Shown: in pieces, positions 45,342-53,664 of the stretch | Numbering within the stretch: position 1 is the first letter of the stretch | How the letters are laid out: every line of letters starts with the position of its first letter | NCBI RefSeq assembly: GCF_000712055.1 | Contig: NZ_JOOA01000002.1 | Coordinates: forward strand, 930,001 to 994,000 | DNA from: Ruminococcus sp. HUN007 | Lineage (GTDB): Bacteria > Bacillota > Clostridia > Oscillospirales > Ruminococcaceae | Direction: 5' to 3' | Length of the DNA stretch: 64,000 nucleotides | Made by a program: the position numbers and the translations under genes | The notes under the pieces: model-generated | Database searches by the model: none | What the model was told of the DNA's origin: nothing | The model's input: the letters and a program-made list of their open reading frames with translations, nothing else

Positions 45342-46676
45342 ATGGACATGAAAAATCAGAAACTGGCAAAAGAGATAGCTGAACAGCGTGTGATCATGAT
45401 AGCGCCACTGCTTGATACCACTCTGTCTCAGGATGAGTATTACGGCAAGCGCTGGGAATTAGCTGATACGTTTGAAGTATCAACAAGAACACTCCAGCGC
45501 TATGTGGATGCGTATAACGGAAATGGAATCGACGGATTAAAACCCAAAGGGAAAGTACCGGAACAGAATACCGTGATCACTAAGGAGATCCTGGAAGAGG
45601 CAATCCGTCTGCGCCGTGAAGTTCCGTCACGAAGCGTCCCTACCATCATCCAGATACTTGAACTTGAAAACAAGGTCGAAGTTGGCATGCTGAAACGAAC
45701 GACGCTTCAGCGTGCACTATCAAGGGCGGGTTATTCATCTCAGATGATGAAGACCTATCAGGATCATGGATACGGTTCACAGCGTTTTGCCAGAGTTCAT
45801 CGCTGTGACTTGTGGCAGGGAGACCTGAAATACGGACCAACGCTGACTATCGACGGAAAGCCGCAGCCAACGTACATGTCGTGTCTGATTGACGATGCAA
45901 CACGTTACATTGTTCATGCTGAGTTTTATGGAGATATGGAGCAGAGCATTGTTGAGGATACACTGAAGAAAGGCATTCAGAAATTTGGACTTCCCCGTCG
46001 TATCTACTTCGACAACGGTTCACAGTATCGTACCCAATGGATGAAGCGTGCATGCAGTCTTCTGAGTATTAAACTGCTGTATGCTAAACCGCGTAATCCT
46101 CAGGGTAAAGGAAAACAGGAACGCTTCAACCATACCGTTGACTCGTTCATTGAAGAGGTAAACCTGAACCGTCCTGACAGCATAGAAGAACTGAACAGAC
46201 TGTTTAACGCCTGGCTCTCTGAATGTTACCACAGTAAAATACACAGTGCACTCGGAATAACCCCGGAACAGGCATTCAAATGCGATTCCATGCCATTACG
46301 CTATCCGGATGATGCAATACTCTCAACTGCTTTCCTGCACTGTGAAACCCGTAAAGTTAACAAGTCAGGATGTATCAGCTTCATGGGTAAAGATTATGAT
46401 GTTGGCGTTCTTTATGCCGGACAGCAGGTGGATGTTGTTTATGATCCTCAGAATATTGCACGTGTAAGGATTGAAGCAAAGAATCATGAACCGTTTTACG
46501 CTGAACCGGCTAAGGTAGGTACACACGTTGCTAAAAAACCGAAACGTGCTGAAATTGAAAGTATCCCAGCGGATTCTTCAAGACTTCTTGATGCTGTTAC
46601 AAAGAGCGCCGGGGAAAAGGAACGTCGAGCTATTATTTCGTATTCACAGGTATTGGAGGGTGCTGAAAATGTTTGA
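45342..46676 (+). CDS. DDE transposase (Mu/TnsB-like integrase core)
   Basis: 444 residues. An N-terminal helix-turn-helix region (YYGKRWELADTFEVSTRTLQ) is followed by the rve-type catalytic core with the DDE triad: RCDLWQGDLKYG, RIYFDNGSQYRT and GKGKQERFNHTV. A C-terminal beta-barrel (KVNKSGCISFMGKDYDVGV) matches the Mu-transposase C-terminal domain. It should cut and join the transposon ends. GGAGG precedes the ATG. The stop codon overlaps the ATPase gene by 8 bases, showing an operon. Confidence 0.93.
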   Translation: MDMKNQKLAKEIAEQRVIMIAPLLDTTLSQDEYYGKRWELADTFEVSTRTLQRYVDAYNGNGIDGLKPKGKVPEQNTVITKEILEEAIRLRREVPSRSVPTIIQILELENKVEVGMLKRTTLQRALSRAGYSSQMMKTYQDHGYGSQRFARVHRCDLWQGDLKYGPTLTIDGKPQPTYMSCLIDDATRYIVHAEFYGDMEQSIVEDTLKKGIQKFGLPRRIYFDNGSQYRTQWMKRACSLLSIKLLYAKPRNPQGKGKQERFNHTVDSFIEEVNLNRPDSIEELNRLFNAWLSECYHSKIHSALGITPEQAFKCDSMPLRYPDDAILSTAFLHCETRKVNKSGCISFMGKDYDVGVLYAGQQVDVVYDPQNIARVRIEAKNHEPFYAEPAKVGTHVAKKPKRAEIESIPADSSRLLDAVTKSAGEKERRAIISYSQVLEGAENV

Positions 46677-47481
46677 AATGTTTTATGGTATGCAGCATAC
46701 ACCGTTTACGCGCGGTATTCCATCTGATCAGCTGCACAGAACACATCAGAATACTGAAGTTTTCAGTCGTCTGATCATCACTGCACAGAAACAGTCATTC
46801 GCACTGCTGATTGGTGAACCAGGTACCGGCAAGACAAGTACACTTCGTCGTTTAAAGGATGAACTTCCTGAATCAGAGTACATGGTTCTGTACGTTTCTG
46901 ATTCAAAACTGACTCCGCGAAGCTTCTACAACTATCTCCTGAACCAGCTCGGATGCAAATCCGAATTTCATCGCAATGCAGCGAGAAACGCTTTGCATAA
47001 GCAGATTGAAATAATGAGGAATATGCAGAAACGTAAAGTGGTCGTGATTCTTGACGAAGCACATCTGTTGCCAAAAGAAATGCTTGAAGAGGCCCGCTTT
47101 CTTCTGAATTACAAAATGGATTCCGAAAATCCAATGGCACTAATACTTTCGGGTCAGACTGAACTCTGGGACAAACTCCGTCTTTCCGCATACAGAGCCA
47201 TTCTTGAAAGAGTAGATGTTGAATGCTTTCTTACTCCTATGGATTTTTCAGAAACCAAGCAGTACATTGAATCACAGCTTCATTATGCCGGACAGGAAAA
47301 TCCTGTCTTCACTGAAGATGCAATGAAATCTATTTTTACTTTTTCAGGCGGAAATCCACGACTCGTAAACCGTGCCTGCAGTCAGTCACTTATCTATGGT
47401 GCACAGATGAAACAGACCTGTATCGACAGCAAATCTGTAGATATTGTACTTGAAAACGAAGTAACCGGAGCCGGTCACTGA
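46669..47481 (+). CDS. AAA ATPase of the transposon (ExeA/TniB/TnsC-like)
   Basis: 270 residues from the ATG at 46669 with GGAGGG 8 bases ahead; a longer frame reaching into the transposase gene is only overlap. Walker A is LIGEPGTGKTSTLRR, Walker B VVVILDEAHLLP, sensor region ALILSGQTELWDKL, and the Arg-rich end SGGNPRLVNRACSQSL is typical of the ExeA/TniB group. Such ATPases select the target site and activate the DDE transposase. The family start MFEMFYGMQHTPF is characteristic of this group. Confidence 0.92.
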   Translation: MFEMFYGMQHTPFTRGIPSDQLHRTHQNTEVFSRLIITAQKQSFALLIGEPGTGKTSTLRRLKDELPESEYMVLYVSDSKLTPRSFYNYLLNQLGCKSEFHRNAARNALHKQIEIMRNMQKRKVVVILDEAHLLPKEMLEEARFLLNYKMDSENPMALILSGQTELWDKLRLSAYRAILERVDVECFLTPMDFSETKQYIESQLHYAGQENPVFTEDAMKSIFTFSGGNPRLVNRACSQSLIYGAQMKQTCIDSKSVDIVLENEVTGAGH

Positions 47482-47652
47482 TTATCTGATGTTGCGGTTC
47501 AACTTGATTAACGGGCTTTTGCCCACAATGGAGGATAGGGCAACGCTGGGGAGCGACCTGAGCGCCATGTGGGATTTTGCCGAGAGCATAGCTCTCTAGA
47601 TTGAAATTGACACCTCCGTGCTGGGGGTGTCAGTTTGTTTTTCCAATTCAGT

Positions 47653-47685
47653 TGACAAAATACTGTCCCTGCCCTGACAAAATAC
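47653..47685 (+). repeat. Direct repeats inside the right transposon end
   Basis: TGACAAAATAC occurs at 47653-47663 and 47675-47685, 22 bases apart or two helical turns. They are likely transposase-binding sites. Upstream, GACACC / GGGTGTC (about 47609-47635) followed by T residues looks like the terminator of the transposon operon. Confidence 0.6.
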
Positions 47686-47777
47686 ATTCACTTTTGGATG
47701 ACAGGATAGGTGGGCGCTAACAGCATTCTTTCAAGAAGCCGTCCCTATTTACAAAAAAAACAATTTTTTCGAAATTA

Positions 47778-48623
47778 TTAGCTGTTGTTTGCTGATTTCC
47801 ATTTTCCTTCTATATCGTAGCTGTCAACACCCCACGGACCGAATTTCACCTTATTTGTCTCGGAATCAACTATAAATTTGAACCCGAATACAGGATATTC
47901 TCCTAAAAGATTCTGTTCGCTTCCTTTGATATGGAAATAATAGTATGGGGGAATATTCTCCGTGGGCTCTACGTATTCGTATCCGTCATATACAAAATAA
48001 TCTGATGTGACAGGCGCTTCCGACATACCTAGGGACTGTAGGAACGGGAGTATCTCCTCTTCCGTCATATCATTGTCATTGAACGTTAGCCCCCCGGGAT
48101 ACATCATGCGTTCTTCGGTATTGGAACCCTTTGCATCAAATTTTGCCACGATTGAATCACCGACAGTTTTTGCGTTATTATAACTTGAAACGCATTGTGC
48201 TTCTAAAATGATGGAAGGATCGGTTTGGGATTGGATTTCGATATCAAAGTATTCTTGAGGATTACTTTCCATATACTCATCGTTTACGCTAATAATATAT
48301 CTGTCGTTGTATTCTTCATACAGCGACCTTACGGTGTAGTATCCGCCGTCACGGAACAGATCGTCATCTATCTTCACATAACCCGACCTCAGATTTGCAT
48401 TCCTGATTTCGTTTTCGGCATTGTTTGTGGATACTTCTTCGGCTTTACTTTCTTCAGAATTTGCTTCACTTTCCTCAGAAGGTGTTTCTTCACTCTTTGC
48501 TGCTGTTGTTTCGGAAGGCTTTTCTTTTACATCGGTATCACTGTTCCCGGTGTCTCCACAGCCAGTTATAGCAAGACATATGCCAAGCGCTGCAGTCATT
48601 GATGTGAGCTTCTTTATGTTCAT
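47778..48623 (-). CDS. Putative lipoprotein
   Basis: 281 residues. The lipobox is LAITGCGD with the lipidated Cys at residue 22, followed by a Glu/Ser/Thr linker of about 50 residues and a soluble domain of about 205 residues. The latter is strand-rich and aromatic (LRSGYVKIDDDLFRDGGYYT, PPYYYFHIKG, VFGFKFIVD). I recognise no family. AGGAGG lies 7 bases before the ATG. It sits between the transposon's right end and the SUKH gene remnants, so its neighbours give no functional hint. Confidence 0.75.
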   Translation of the reverse strand: MNIKKLTSMTAALGICLAITGCGDTGNSDTDVKEKPSETTAAKSEETPSEESEANSEESKAEEVSTNNAENEIRNANLRSGYVKIDDDLFRDGGYYTVRSLYEEYNDRYIISVNDEYMESNPQEYFDIEIQSQTDPSIILEAQCVSSYNNAKTVGDSIVAKFDAKGSNTEERMMYPGGLTFNDNDMTEEEILPFLQSLGMSEAPVTSDYFVYDGYEYVEPTENIPPYYYFHIKGSEQNLLGEYPVFGFKFIVDSETNKVKFGPWGVDSYDIEGKWKSANNS

Positions 48624-48697
48624 TTTTTATTCCTCCTCAAAATATGGTCGGTATCCTGTTACGATATATCCGGTTTATTATACAATAATTACTTTTT

Positions 48698-48943
48698 TTA
48701 TTCGCATATCACTTCATCGTCAAACAGATCATCCGGTAAGAAATCACTCATTTCACTTAATGATTTGGTTACAAGCTTATATATGAATTCAGTGGTAGAA
48801 AGATCAAATTTAAAAAACTGAAAACCATCGCCATAAACGATTATATTCATTTTATTATTCTCAGGTTTCCAGTAAAATACTGTTCCGTTATTGCAGTAAG
48901 CCCACGGTATTAATCCGGCTTCATCCGTGTTCTTATTTGACAT
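48698..48943 (-). pseudogene. SUKH (SMI1/KNR4) immunity-gene remnant, 5' part lost
   Basis: 81 codons cover the C-terminal half of a SUKH-superfamily protein: GLIPWAYCNNGTVFYWKP is the typical central Pro-Trp/Asn-Gly motif. No ribosome binding site precedes the first Met. About 100 bases further upstream, an AAAGGAG site and a TTGACA/TAAAAT promoter (49084-49112) survive, but the frame between is closed. The gene has therefore lost its N-terminal half by deletion. Confidence 0.65.
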
Positions 48944-49083
48944 GCGCCTGTTTTCAAAGCACTATCAACAACTTAAGAATCCAATATAAAGCGCACAAAA
49001 TCATTTTTTAAGTTTGTACACAATACCGCGATACTCCTTTATAAAAAATCTTATGGATTTATCAATAAAATCACACGTTTTAA

Positions 49084-49112
49084 ATTTTATCATTTTTCAC
49101 GGCATATGTCAA
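49084..49112 (-). promoter_or_regulatory. Promoter of the decayed SUKH gene
   Basis: Minus-strand TTGACA (49107-49112) and TAAAAT (49084-49089) are 17 bases apart, followed by an AAAGGAG site without an intact gene. Confidence 0.5.
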
Positions 49113-49200
49113 TGCGAATGTTGCGATTTAGAAAACATAGAATAGAATATATAAAATGGAAAAGACTGCTTCCTTAAAACAGGGTGAGCAGTCTTGGGGT

Positions 49201-49314
49201 TAGGAAACCGCTGATTTATTCATAATTAAGCGTGGGGGGCGTGGCGAAGCCCCGTAAATCTCACCTTCGGCAATCCGGAGATGCCGGATTGCCGATTTAA
49301 TCAGTGTTTCCCTA
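49201..49314. repeat. MITE-like element, near-complete copy
   Basis: A 114-base unit from TAGGAAACCGCTGATTTATT to AATCAGTGTTTCCCTA, with the internal hairpin GCAATCCGGAGATGCCGG and the GC-rich half GGGGGGCGTGGCGAAGCCCC. It has the same orientation as the copy at 27768. Confidence 0.75.
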
Positions 49315-49329
49315 GTGATTATTACACAT

Positions 49330-49787
49330 TTAATCAGCATTATTTCCACTGCAAACTTCTAACCAATCTTCTCCAAATTCTTCTTCTGCTGCTTCTTCTA
49401 AATATCCAAGAAGATTTGATAAAAACTCATCAAAACCATCATATCTTTCTTGTTCTTCGCCATAAACGCTAAAGAATTCTCCTGTTTTTTTGAAAAATAA
49501 AGATGATCTCCATCACCAATAATATTGCCAATAAGAACATCGTCATTCTCTATGCTTTCCAACTCAGGAAAATACAGTTCACAATATCCCCCATAAACAT
49601 AAGCATATTCTGATAACAAAAGCCAACTTTTATACATTTTAGGAATCGTGATATTATTGTCTTTTTCCCATTTTTTTATTTTTTCTATAGCACAAGGATC
49701 AGAAAAATCAGAAGATTTACCTAAATAAGATGATAACAATTTTATATCGTCATAAAAATCCTTTACCACTTTACTAATACGAAACAT
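49330..49787 (-). pseudogene. SUKH-family immunity-type gene with a frameshift at a poly-A tract
   Basis: The ATG at 49787 (AAGGAG ahead) opens a frame that reads the SUKH core (IEKIKKWEKDNNITIPKMYK, then SWLLLSEYAYVYGGYCEL). After DHLYFSKK it runs into a run of seven A (49485-49491) and continues out of the family pattern to a stop at 49398. One extra A restores the natural end, reading KTGEFFSVYGEEQERYDGFD and on through EEEFGEDWLEV to a stop at 49330. So either the gene is broken, or the tract varies in length between cells, or the base was lost in sequencing. Confidence 0.75.
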
Positions 49788-49898
49788 AATTAAAAACTCC
49801 TTTTTTATTTCATTTTTCAAATTTTTAGTAAGCCAGCACGATCTTCCATTGTTTTTTCTGTAATACTCTATAAGAACTATACAGTAAAATGCAAAGTG

Positions 49899-50000
49899 TG
49901 AATTAAAATTGTGCCGCAGGCACCACCTTTTAATCGGTACGCCTTCGGCGTGCTATTAAAAAAAAACAAAACATGAAGATCGCTCTTCATGTCTTGTTTT
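49899..50000. repeat. Composite hairpin repeat, copy lacking the first module
   Basis: Contains GTGCCGCAGGCAC, GTACGCCTTCGGCGTGC and the terminator-like hairpin with CATGAAGATCGCTCTTCATG, directly after the 3' end of the first YhcG-like gene. Confidence 0.8.
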
Positions 50001-51022
50001 TCATACATCAAGTTTTTGAAACTCGTCGATTCTCAACTCTCGTTTCAATTCTTCTTCTGTAGGGAGATATGTGAAATACTTTGAAGCGAAAATCTGGTTA
50101 TTGCCATCCGGCAGAGTATATTTTACAACCGCATCGTTCTTCTCGGCACAAAGCACGATACCGATAGGCGGATTATCGCCCTCGTTCATCAGCTCTCTGG
50201 TGTAGTAGTTTACATACATCTGCATCTGTCCCAGATCCTGATGCGTGAGCTTATCCGTTTTCAGGTCAAACAGCACAAAGCATTTGAGGATATAGTTGTA
50301 AAAAACAAGATCAATGAAAAAGTCCTGTCCGTCGAGCGTAAAGCGTTTCTGCCGTGATACAAAGGAAAATCCTCGTCCGAGCTCCAAAAGGAAGTGCTGT
50401 AAATGGTCTATCAATGCCTGCTCAATATCGCTCTCATACACATGGGTATCTGGTTTTATCTGCAAAAACTCCATGATATACGGGTCTTTTATCGCTTTTT
50501 CATATTCGGGCTTAGGTGTACTGGTCTGTATCTCTGCTGCCACCGAAGACTTGTCCTTGCTTGCAAGCAGCCGCTGATAGTACATCGTATTGATCTGCCG
50601 TTCAAGCTGACGGACGCTCCAGGCTGATTTTGCACATTCTTCTGTATAGAAGTCACGGACGATCTTATCAGTTATCTTCATAAGAATGCGGTAATGAGAC
50701 CAGCTCAATTCGTGGCACAGTGTGTCACGAATCGGATAGGTCAAGTAAAACTGGCGCATTCTCCGCAAATTGCTCTCATCAAAACCCTTGCCAAACTCAG
50801 CAGTAAGTCTTTCAGAAAGGTACTTCAAAAGATTTTTACCATACTCCGCCCTGTCATTCTCACCACAAGCCTTGTATATCTGCTCGCCGATCCCCAATAT
50901 GCTATAACCATTGCCGAATTGACTGCGGCATACACCTTGTTCTGCGCTGTTATTACAAAAGAACGTATGGAAGTATAGATTTCTTCCGAACTGTTCTCGG
51001 TTCTCATAATTTCATTATCCAT
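50001..51022 (-). pseudogene. YhcG/DUF1016-type PD-(D/E)XK nuclease gene with N-terminal frameshift
   Basis: Full length would be about 340 residues. The N-terminal part begins at the ATG at 51022 (MDNEIMRTENSSEEIYTSIR) and runs to NSAMVIAYWG. A single missing base near 50895 then shifts the frame, and the remaining 298 codons follow in another frame (GEQIYKACGENDRAEYGKNL). The second copy reads AYWEIGEQ there, which identifies the lost base. The C-terminal nuclease domain (ESDIEQALIDHLQHFLLELG, then FFIDLVFYN and FVLFDLKT with the acidic/Lys core) is intact. Internal initiation could still yield a protein of about 298 residues. YhcG-like nucleases occur in restriction- and defence-type islands. 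Confidence 0.8.
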
Positions 51023-51104
51023 AGGTATCGACCTCATTTCCGGTGATATACATATTATACCATACTGGAACTATTCTTTCAAGAAAATAATCCATTATTT
51101 CTGT

Positions 51105-51156
51105 AACGGCGTGCTGTCTAAAAAAGACATGAAGATCGCTCTTCATGTCCAAAAAT
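51105..51156. repeat. Composite hairpin repeat, short copy
   Basis: CGGCGTGCTGTCT is followed by AGACATGAAGA / TCTTCATGTC. The flanking A/T runs differ from the other copies. Confidence 0.65.
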
Positions 51157-51317
51157 ATATATAGAAATTATTATTTATATGTTTATCAGTATAAATACTT
51201 TTAAATAACATAATCATATCAAAAAAAGTTGATAGATAACATGTGCTTAGCAATATCATTTATAGGTCAATTTAAAATTGCCATACTATACTTGACTATT
51301 TCACTACAAAACGCTAA

Positions 51318-51774
51318 TCACATGACCTTGGTTAAAATTTCTAAAATTTCTTCAAATCCCTCAACTTCTGTCTCTTCGTATTCACCAAATATAACAATCT
51401 GACCTGTTTCTCTAGAAAACCCATACCATTCTTCTATATCTATGAACGACCCAATAATAATATATTCATCTGGAACATTATATGGCTTTTGATCATTATC
51501 AATCACAATATCATTTAAAGAATAAAATTTCAGTGATGAATCACACAAAATCGAACCATTTGAAAACAATAGCCAATCTATATATGATGAAGGAATATGA
51601 ATATTATTATTTTTTTTCCCATTCATTGATATCTTCAATTGTCGCAGCTTGATTAAAAATAAATGAATTATCATCATCATCATAATCTTTCACTGCCAGA
51701 GTTTTACAGTTTTCAATGAATTTCTCAATATATTTTGTTGATTTGTTATTAGGAATTTCAGGTATAAAAATCAT
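51318..51774 (-). pseudogene. SUKH-family immunity-type gene with a frameshift at a poly-A tract
   Basis: The ATG at 51774 (AAGGAG 8 bases ahead) reads 54 codons of a SUKH N-terminus (MIFIPEIPNNKSTKYIEKFI, then ATIEDINEWEKK). It stops immediately behind a run of eight A (51610-51617). Seven A would join it to the remaining frame reading NNNIHIPSSYIDWLLFSNGS and onward to EILEILTKVM at 51318. A second SUKH gene in the same array is also shifted at an A-run. The product of the uncorrected sequence is non-functional. Confidence 0.78.
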
Positions 51775-52003
51775 AGCATTTCTCCTTATTTACAAGCATT
51801 GTGGAATTACTCGACAAATAATAATTGCTATTTGTCTATAAAACCAACTAACAATAATTTATACAAATAAATTTCTTATCTAAAATTAAAATTCAACATA
51901 ATGATTGTATCATTTTGAAGTATATTTTGTCAACGATGTTTCATTAAAAAACGAATGCAGCCGCTTCAAAAGTCACTGCACTGTCTGATTTCAAATGTGT
52001 TTT

Positions 52004-52122
52004 TTACTGAGAAACCGAATTAACGAGCATCTGGTCAATGAGACTTGTATTATCATTTGTATCAGCAAATGATGTGTTATTATATACATTGTTATCTCCG
52101 CCGAAACCGTTAAGATGGTGAG
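52004..52122 (-). pseudogene. C-terminal fragment of a large secreted protein
   Basis: About 38 codons without a start codon read HHLNGFGGDNNVYNNTSFAD, then a short Asn/Thr segment and SLIDQMLVNSVSQ before a stop. The pattern (Gly/Asn-rich stretch, then hydrophobic helix, then Leu-Val-rich end) resembles the ends of large hemolysin- or adhesin-like proteins. Its upstream part is absent, as a stop lies just before. Assignment is tentative. The rest of 51775-52350 holds small hairpins and the repeat at 52168. Confidence 0.35.
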
Positions 52123-52167
52123 CTGCCGGAGGCAGCTATTTTATAGTATCAGGCATTGCGATGCCTG

Positions 52168-52240
52168 ATACCTTTTATATGCTGAAAAGACGGTAATCTC
52201 TCATTGTGGGGTGATTACGCCTTTGGAATTATTATATCAT
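52168..52240. repeat. 73-base repeat with internal hairpin, copy 1
   Basis: Runs from GATACCTTTTATATGCTGAA through CGGTAATC / GATTACGCC to the AATTATTATATCATTTTA segment. The same unit recurs at 62903-62981 with few differences. It is preceded by the palindrome GTATCAGGCAT / ATGCCTGATAC. Confidence 0.75.
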
Positions 52241-52351
52241 TTTACTCGAACATTAACCAGCGGTTTTTTAGATTTAATTATATGGAGTCCACTTCACATC
52301 ACATTAGTGGTGGTTTTTTGAAATCATCTAAATCGTATTTAACGGCAAAAA

Positions 52352-52792
52352 TTAATTTGTCGCTATATCAATCATATAATTTAATAAATCTTCGAGTTTA
52401 GAATAAGAACAACATTCATCCTCTATCTCATCAAACTCTTCATATTCATATAAGATGTATGAATCCGACCTTTTGTCATAGCAAATATGACTAGAATTAT
52501 AAAAGCCGATTATTAGTAACTGATTAGGTACTCTTCCTTCTGAAAAATCATAGTTTATATTAAACTCTATACTTTCATCAGGTTTATTACTTCCGACACC
52601 ATAAAAAAATACATCTCCGCCAAATAACTTGGCTCCATTAGTAATTTTTAGGAACTCTTTATATGAGCTTGGAATATTTAGCTTATTCTTGTTCTCAAAA
52701 TCAGAAATTAAGTCATCATGTGCTGGTGGAAAAAATGTAGATTTCATCCACGGACCATCAATACTTTTTATGATTTCTATTTCATTTTCCAT
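52352..52792 (-). CDS. SUKH (SMI1/KNR4) family protein, intact
   Basis: 146 residues from the ATG at 52792, with AAGGATA about 9 bases ahead; an ATG 18 bases upstream lacks such spacing. The SUKH pattern is clear: ISDFENKNKLNIPSSYKEFL, then KITNGAKLFGGDVFF, a central segment with LLIIGFYNSSHICYDKRSD and an acidic C-terminal helix (EYEEFDEIEDECC). SUKH proteins are mostly immunity proteins that bind and neutralise nuclease and other toxins delivered by neighbours, and often occur as orphan arrays. No toxin gene lies beside it, so it may protect against toxins of other strains. It is the only unbroken SUKH gene here. Confidence 0.82.
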   Translation of the reverse strand: MENEIEIIKSIDGPWMKSTFFPPAHDDLISDFENKNKLNIPSSYKEFLKITNGAKLFGGDVFFYGVGSNKPDESIEFNINYDFSEGRVPNQLLIIGFYNSSHICYDKRSDSYILYEYEEFDEIEDECCSYSKLEDLLNYMIDIATN

Positions 52793-52937
52793 ACATATTA
52801 TCCTTTCCATAGATTTAAAGCAAAATCTTATTCATTAGAAAATTCAGTAAGAATGTCCTCACAAAAGAATTTGTATGCTGTACCTGTCTTACAATGTTTC
52901 TTAATAACTTCTTTATGCCTACTGTCGTAAAGCACAG

Positions 52938-53085
52938 GACATGAAGTGTTTCCGAATTCAGATGCGCTCTGTGCATCTGAATTTTCAATTGTGCCGCAGG
53001 CACCACCTTTTAATCGGTACGCCTTCGGCGTGCTATTTTTAAAACAAAACATGAAGATCGCTCTTCATGTCTTGTTTTTCATAAT
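52938..53085. repeat. Composite hairpin repeat, complete copy
   Basis: All four hairpins are present in order: CAGATGC / GCATCTG, GTGCCGCAGGCAC, GTACGCCTTCGGCGTGC and CATGAAGATCGCTCTTCATG within AAAACAA / TTGTTTT. It lies 3' of the second YhcG-like copy. Confidence 0.85.
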
Positions 53086-53107
53086 ATAATCGCAAATTGC
53101 ACTCTGT

Positions 53108-53590
53108 TTAATTTTCATCAAGTTTTTGAAACTCGTCGATTCTCAACTCTCGTTTCAATTCTTCTGTATTTTCATATTCGGGCTTAGGTGTACTGGTCTG
53201 TATTTCTGCTGCCACCGAAGACTTGTCCTTGCTTGCAAGCAGCCGCTGATAGTACATCGTATTGATCTGCCGTTCAAGCTGACGGACGCTCCAGGCTGAT
53301 TTTGCACATTCTTCTGTATAGAAGTCACGAACGATCTTATCAGTTATCTTCATAAGAATGCGGTAATGAGACCAGCTCAATTCGGCACACAGTGTGTGCC
53401 GATTCGGGAAACAGCTATAAAATTGACGCATTGCTCGCAGATTTCGTTCTGTATAGCCTTTGCCGAACTCAGCAGTAAGTCTGTCAGATAGGTACTTCAA
53501 AAGATTTTTACCATACTCCGCCCTGTCATTCTCACCACAAGCCTTGTATATCTGCTCGCCGATCTCCCAATATGCTAACCATTGCCGAAT
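53108..53590 (-). pseudogene. Second YhcG/DUF1016-type copy, nuclease domain deleted and frame shifted
   Basis: The N-terminal domain is nearly identical at the DNA level to the copy at 50001-51022 (SWSHYRILMKITDKIVRDFY, QLERQINTMYYQRLLASKD). It jumps from TSTPKPEYE directly to ELKRELRIDEFQKLDEN, losing about 120 codons that include the whole PD-(D/E)XK domain. A 2-base deletion (GTTAGCA instead of GTTATAGCA) also breaks the frame near the N-terminus, and the gene start has been lost. This copy cannot make an active nuclease. Confidence 0.85.
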
Positions 53591-53592
53591 TG

Positions 53593-53660
53593 ACTGCGGC
53601 GTACTATTTAAAAAAACAAAACATGAAGATCACTCTTCATGTCTTGTTTTTCATATATTG
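53593..53660. repeat. Composite hairpin repeat, partial copy
   Basis: CTGCGGCGTACTATT and the terminator-like hairpin (CATGAAGATCACTCTTCATG) separate the second YhcG copy from the deleted AAA-ATPase copy. Confidence 0.8.
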
Positions 53661-53664
53661 CAAA

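Larger units (their letters stand above)
44437..47752. mobile_element. Mu/Tn7-like transposon of about 3.3 kb with DUF6431, DDE transposase and AAA ATPase genes
   Basis: The ends are the perfect 15-base inverted repeats GTAAATAGGGACGGC (44437-44451) and GCCGTCCCTATTTAC (47738-47752), with further similarity for about 40 bases inwards. Short sites lie inside both ends: TGACAAAATAC twice at the right (47653, 47675) and the reverse-complement-like GTATCTTGTCA at the left (44493-44503), as expected for multiple transposase-binding sites. Between them are three plus-strand genes. The surroundings are A/T-rich on both sides, so no target duplication can be called. All three genes look intact, so the element may still move. 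A terminator-like hairpin near the left end (44641-44695) would insulate the genes from outside transcription. Confidence 0.85.
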
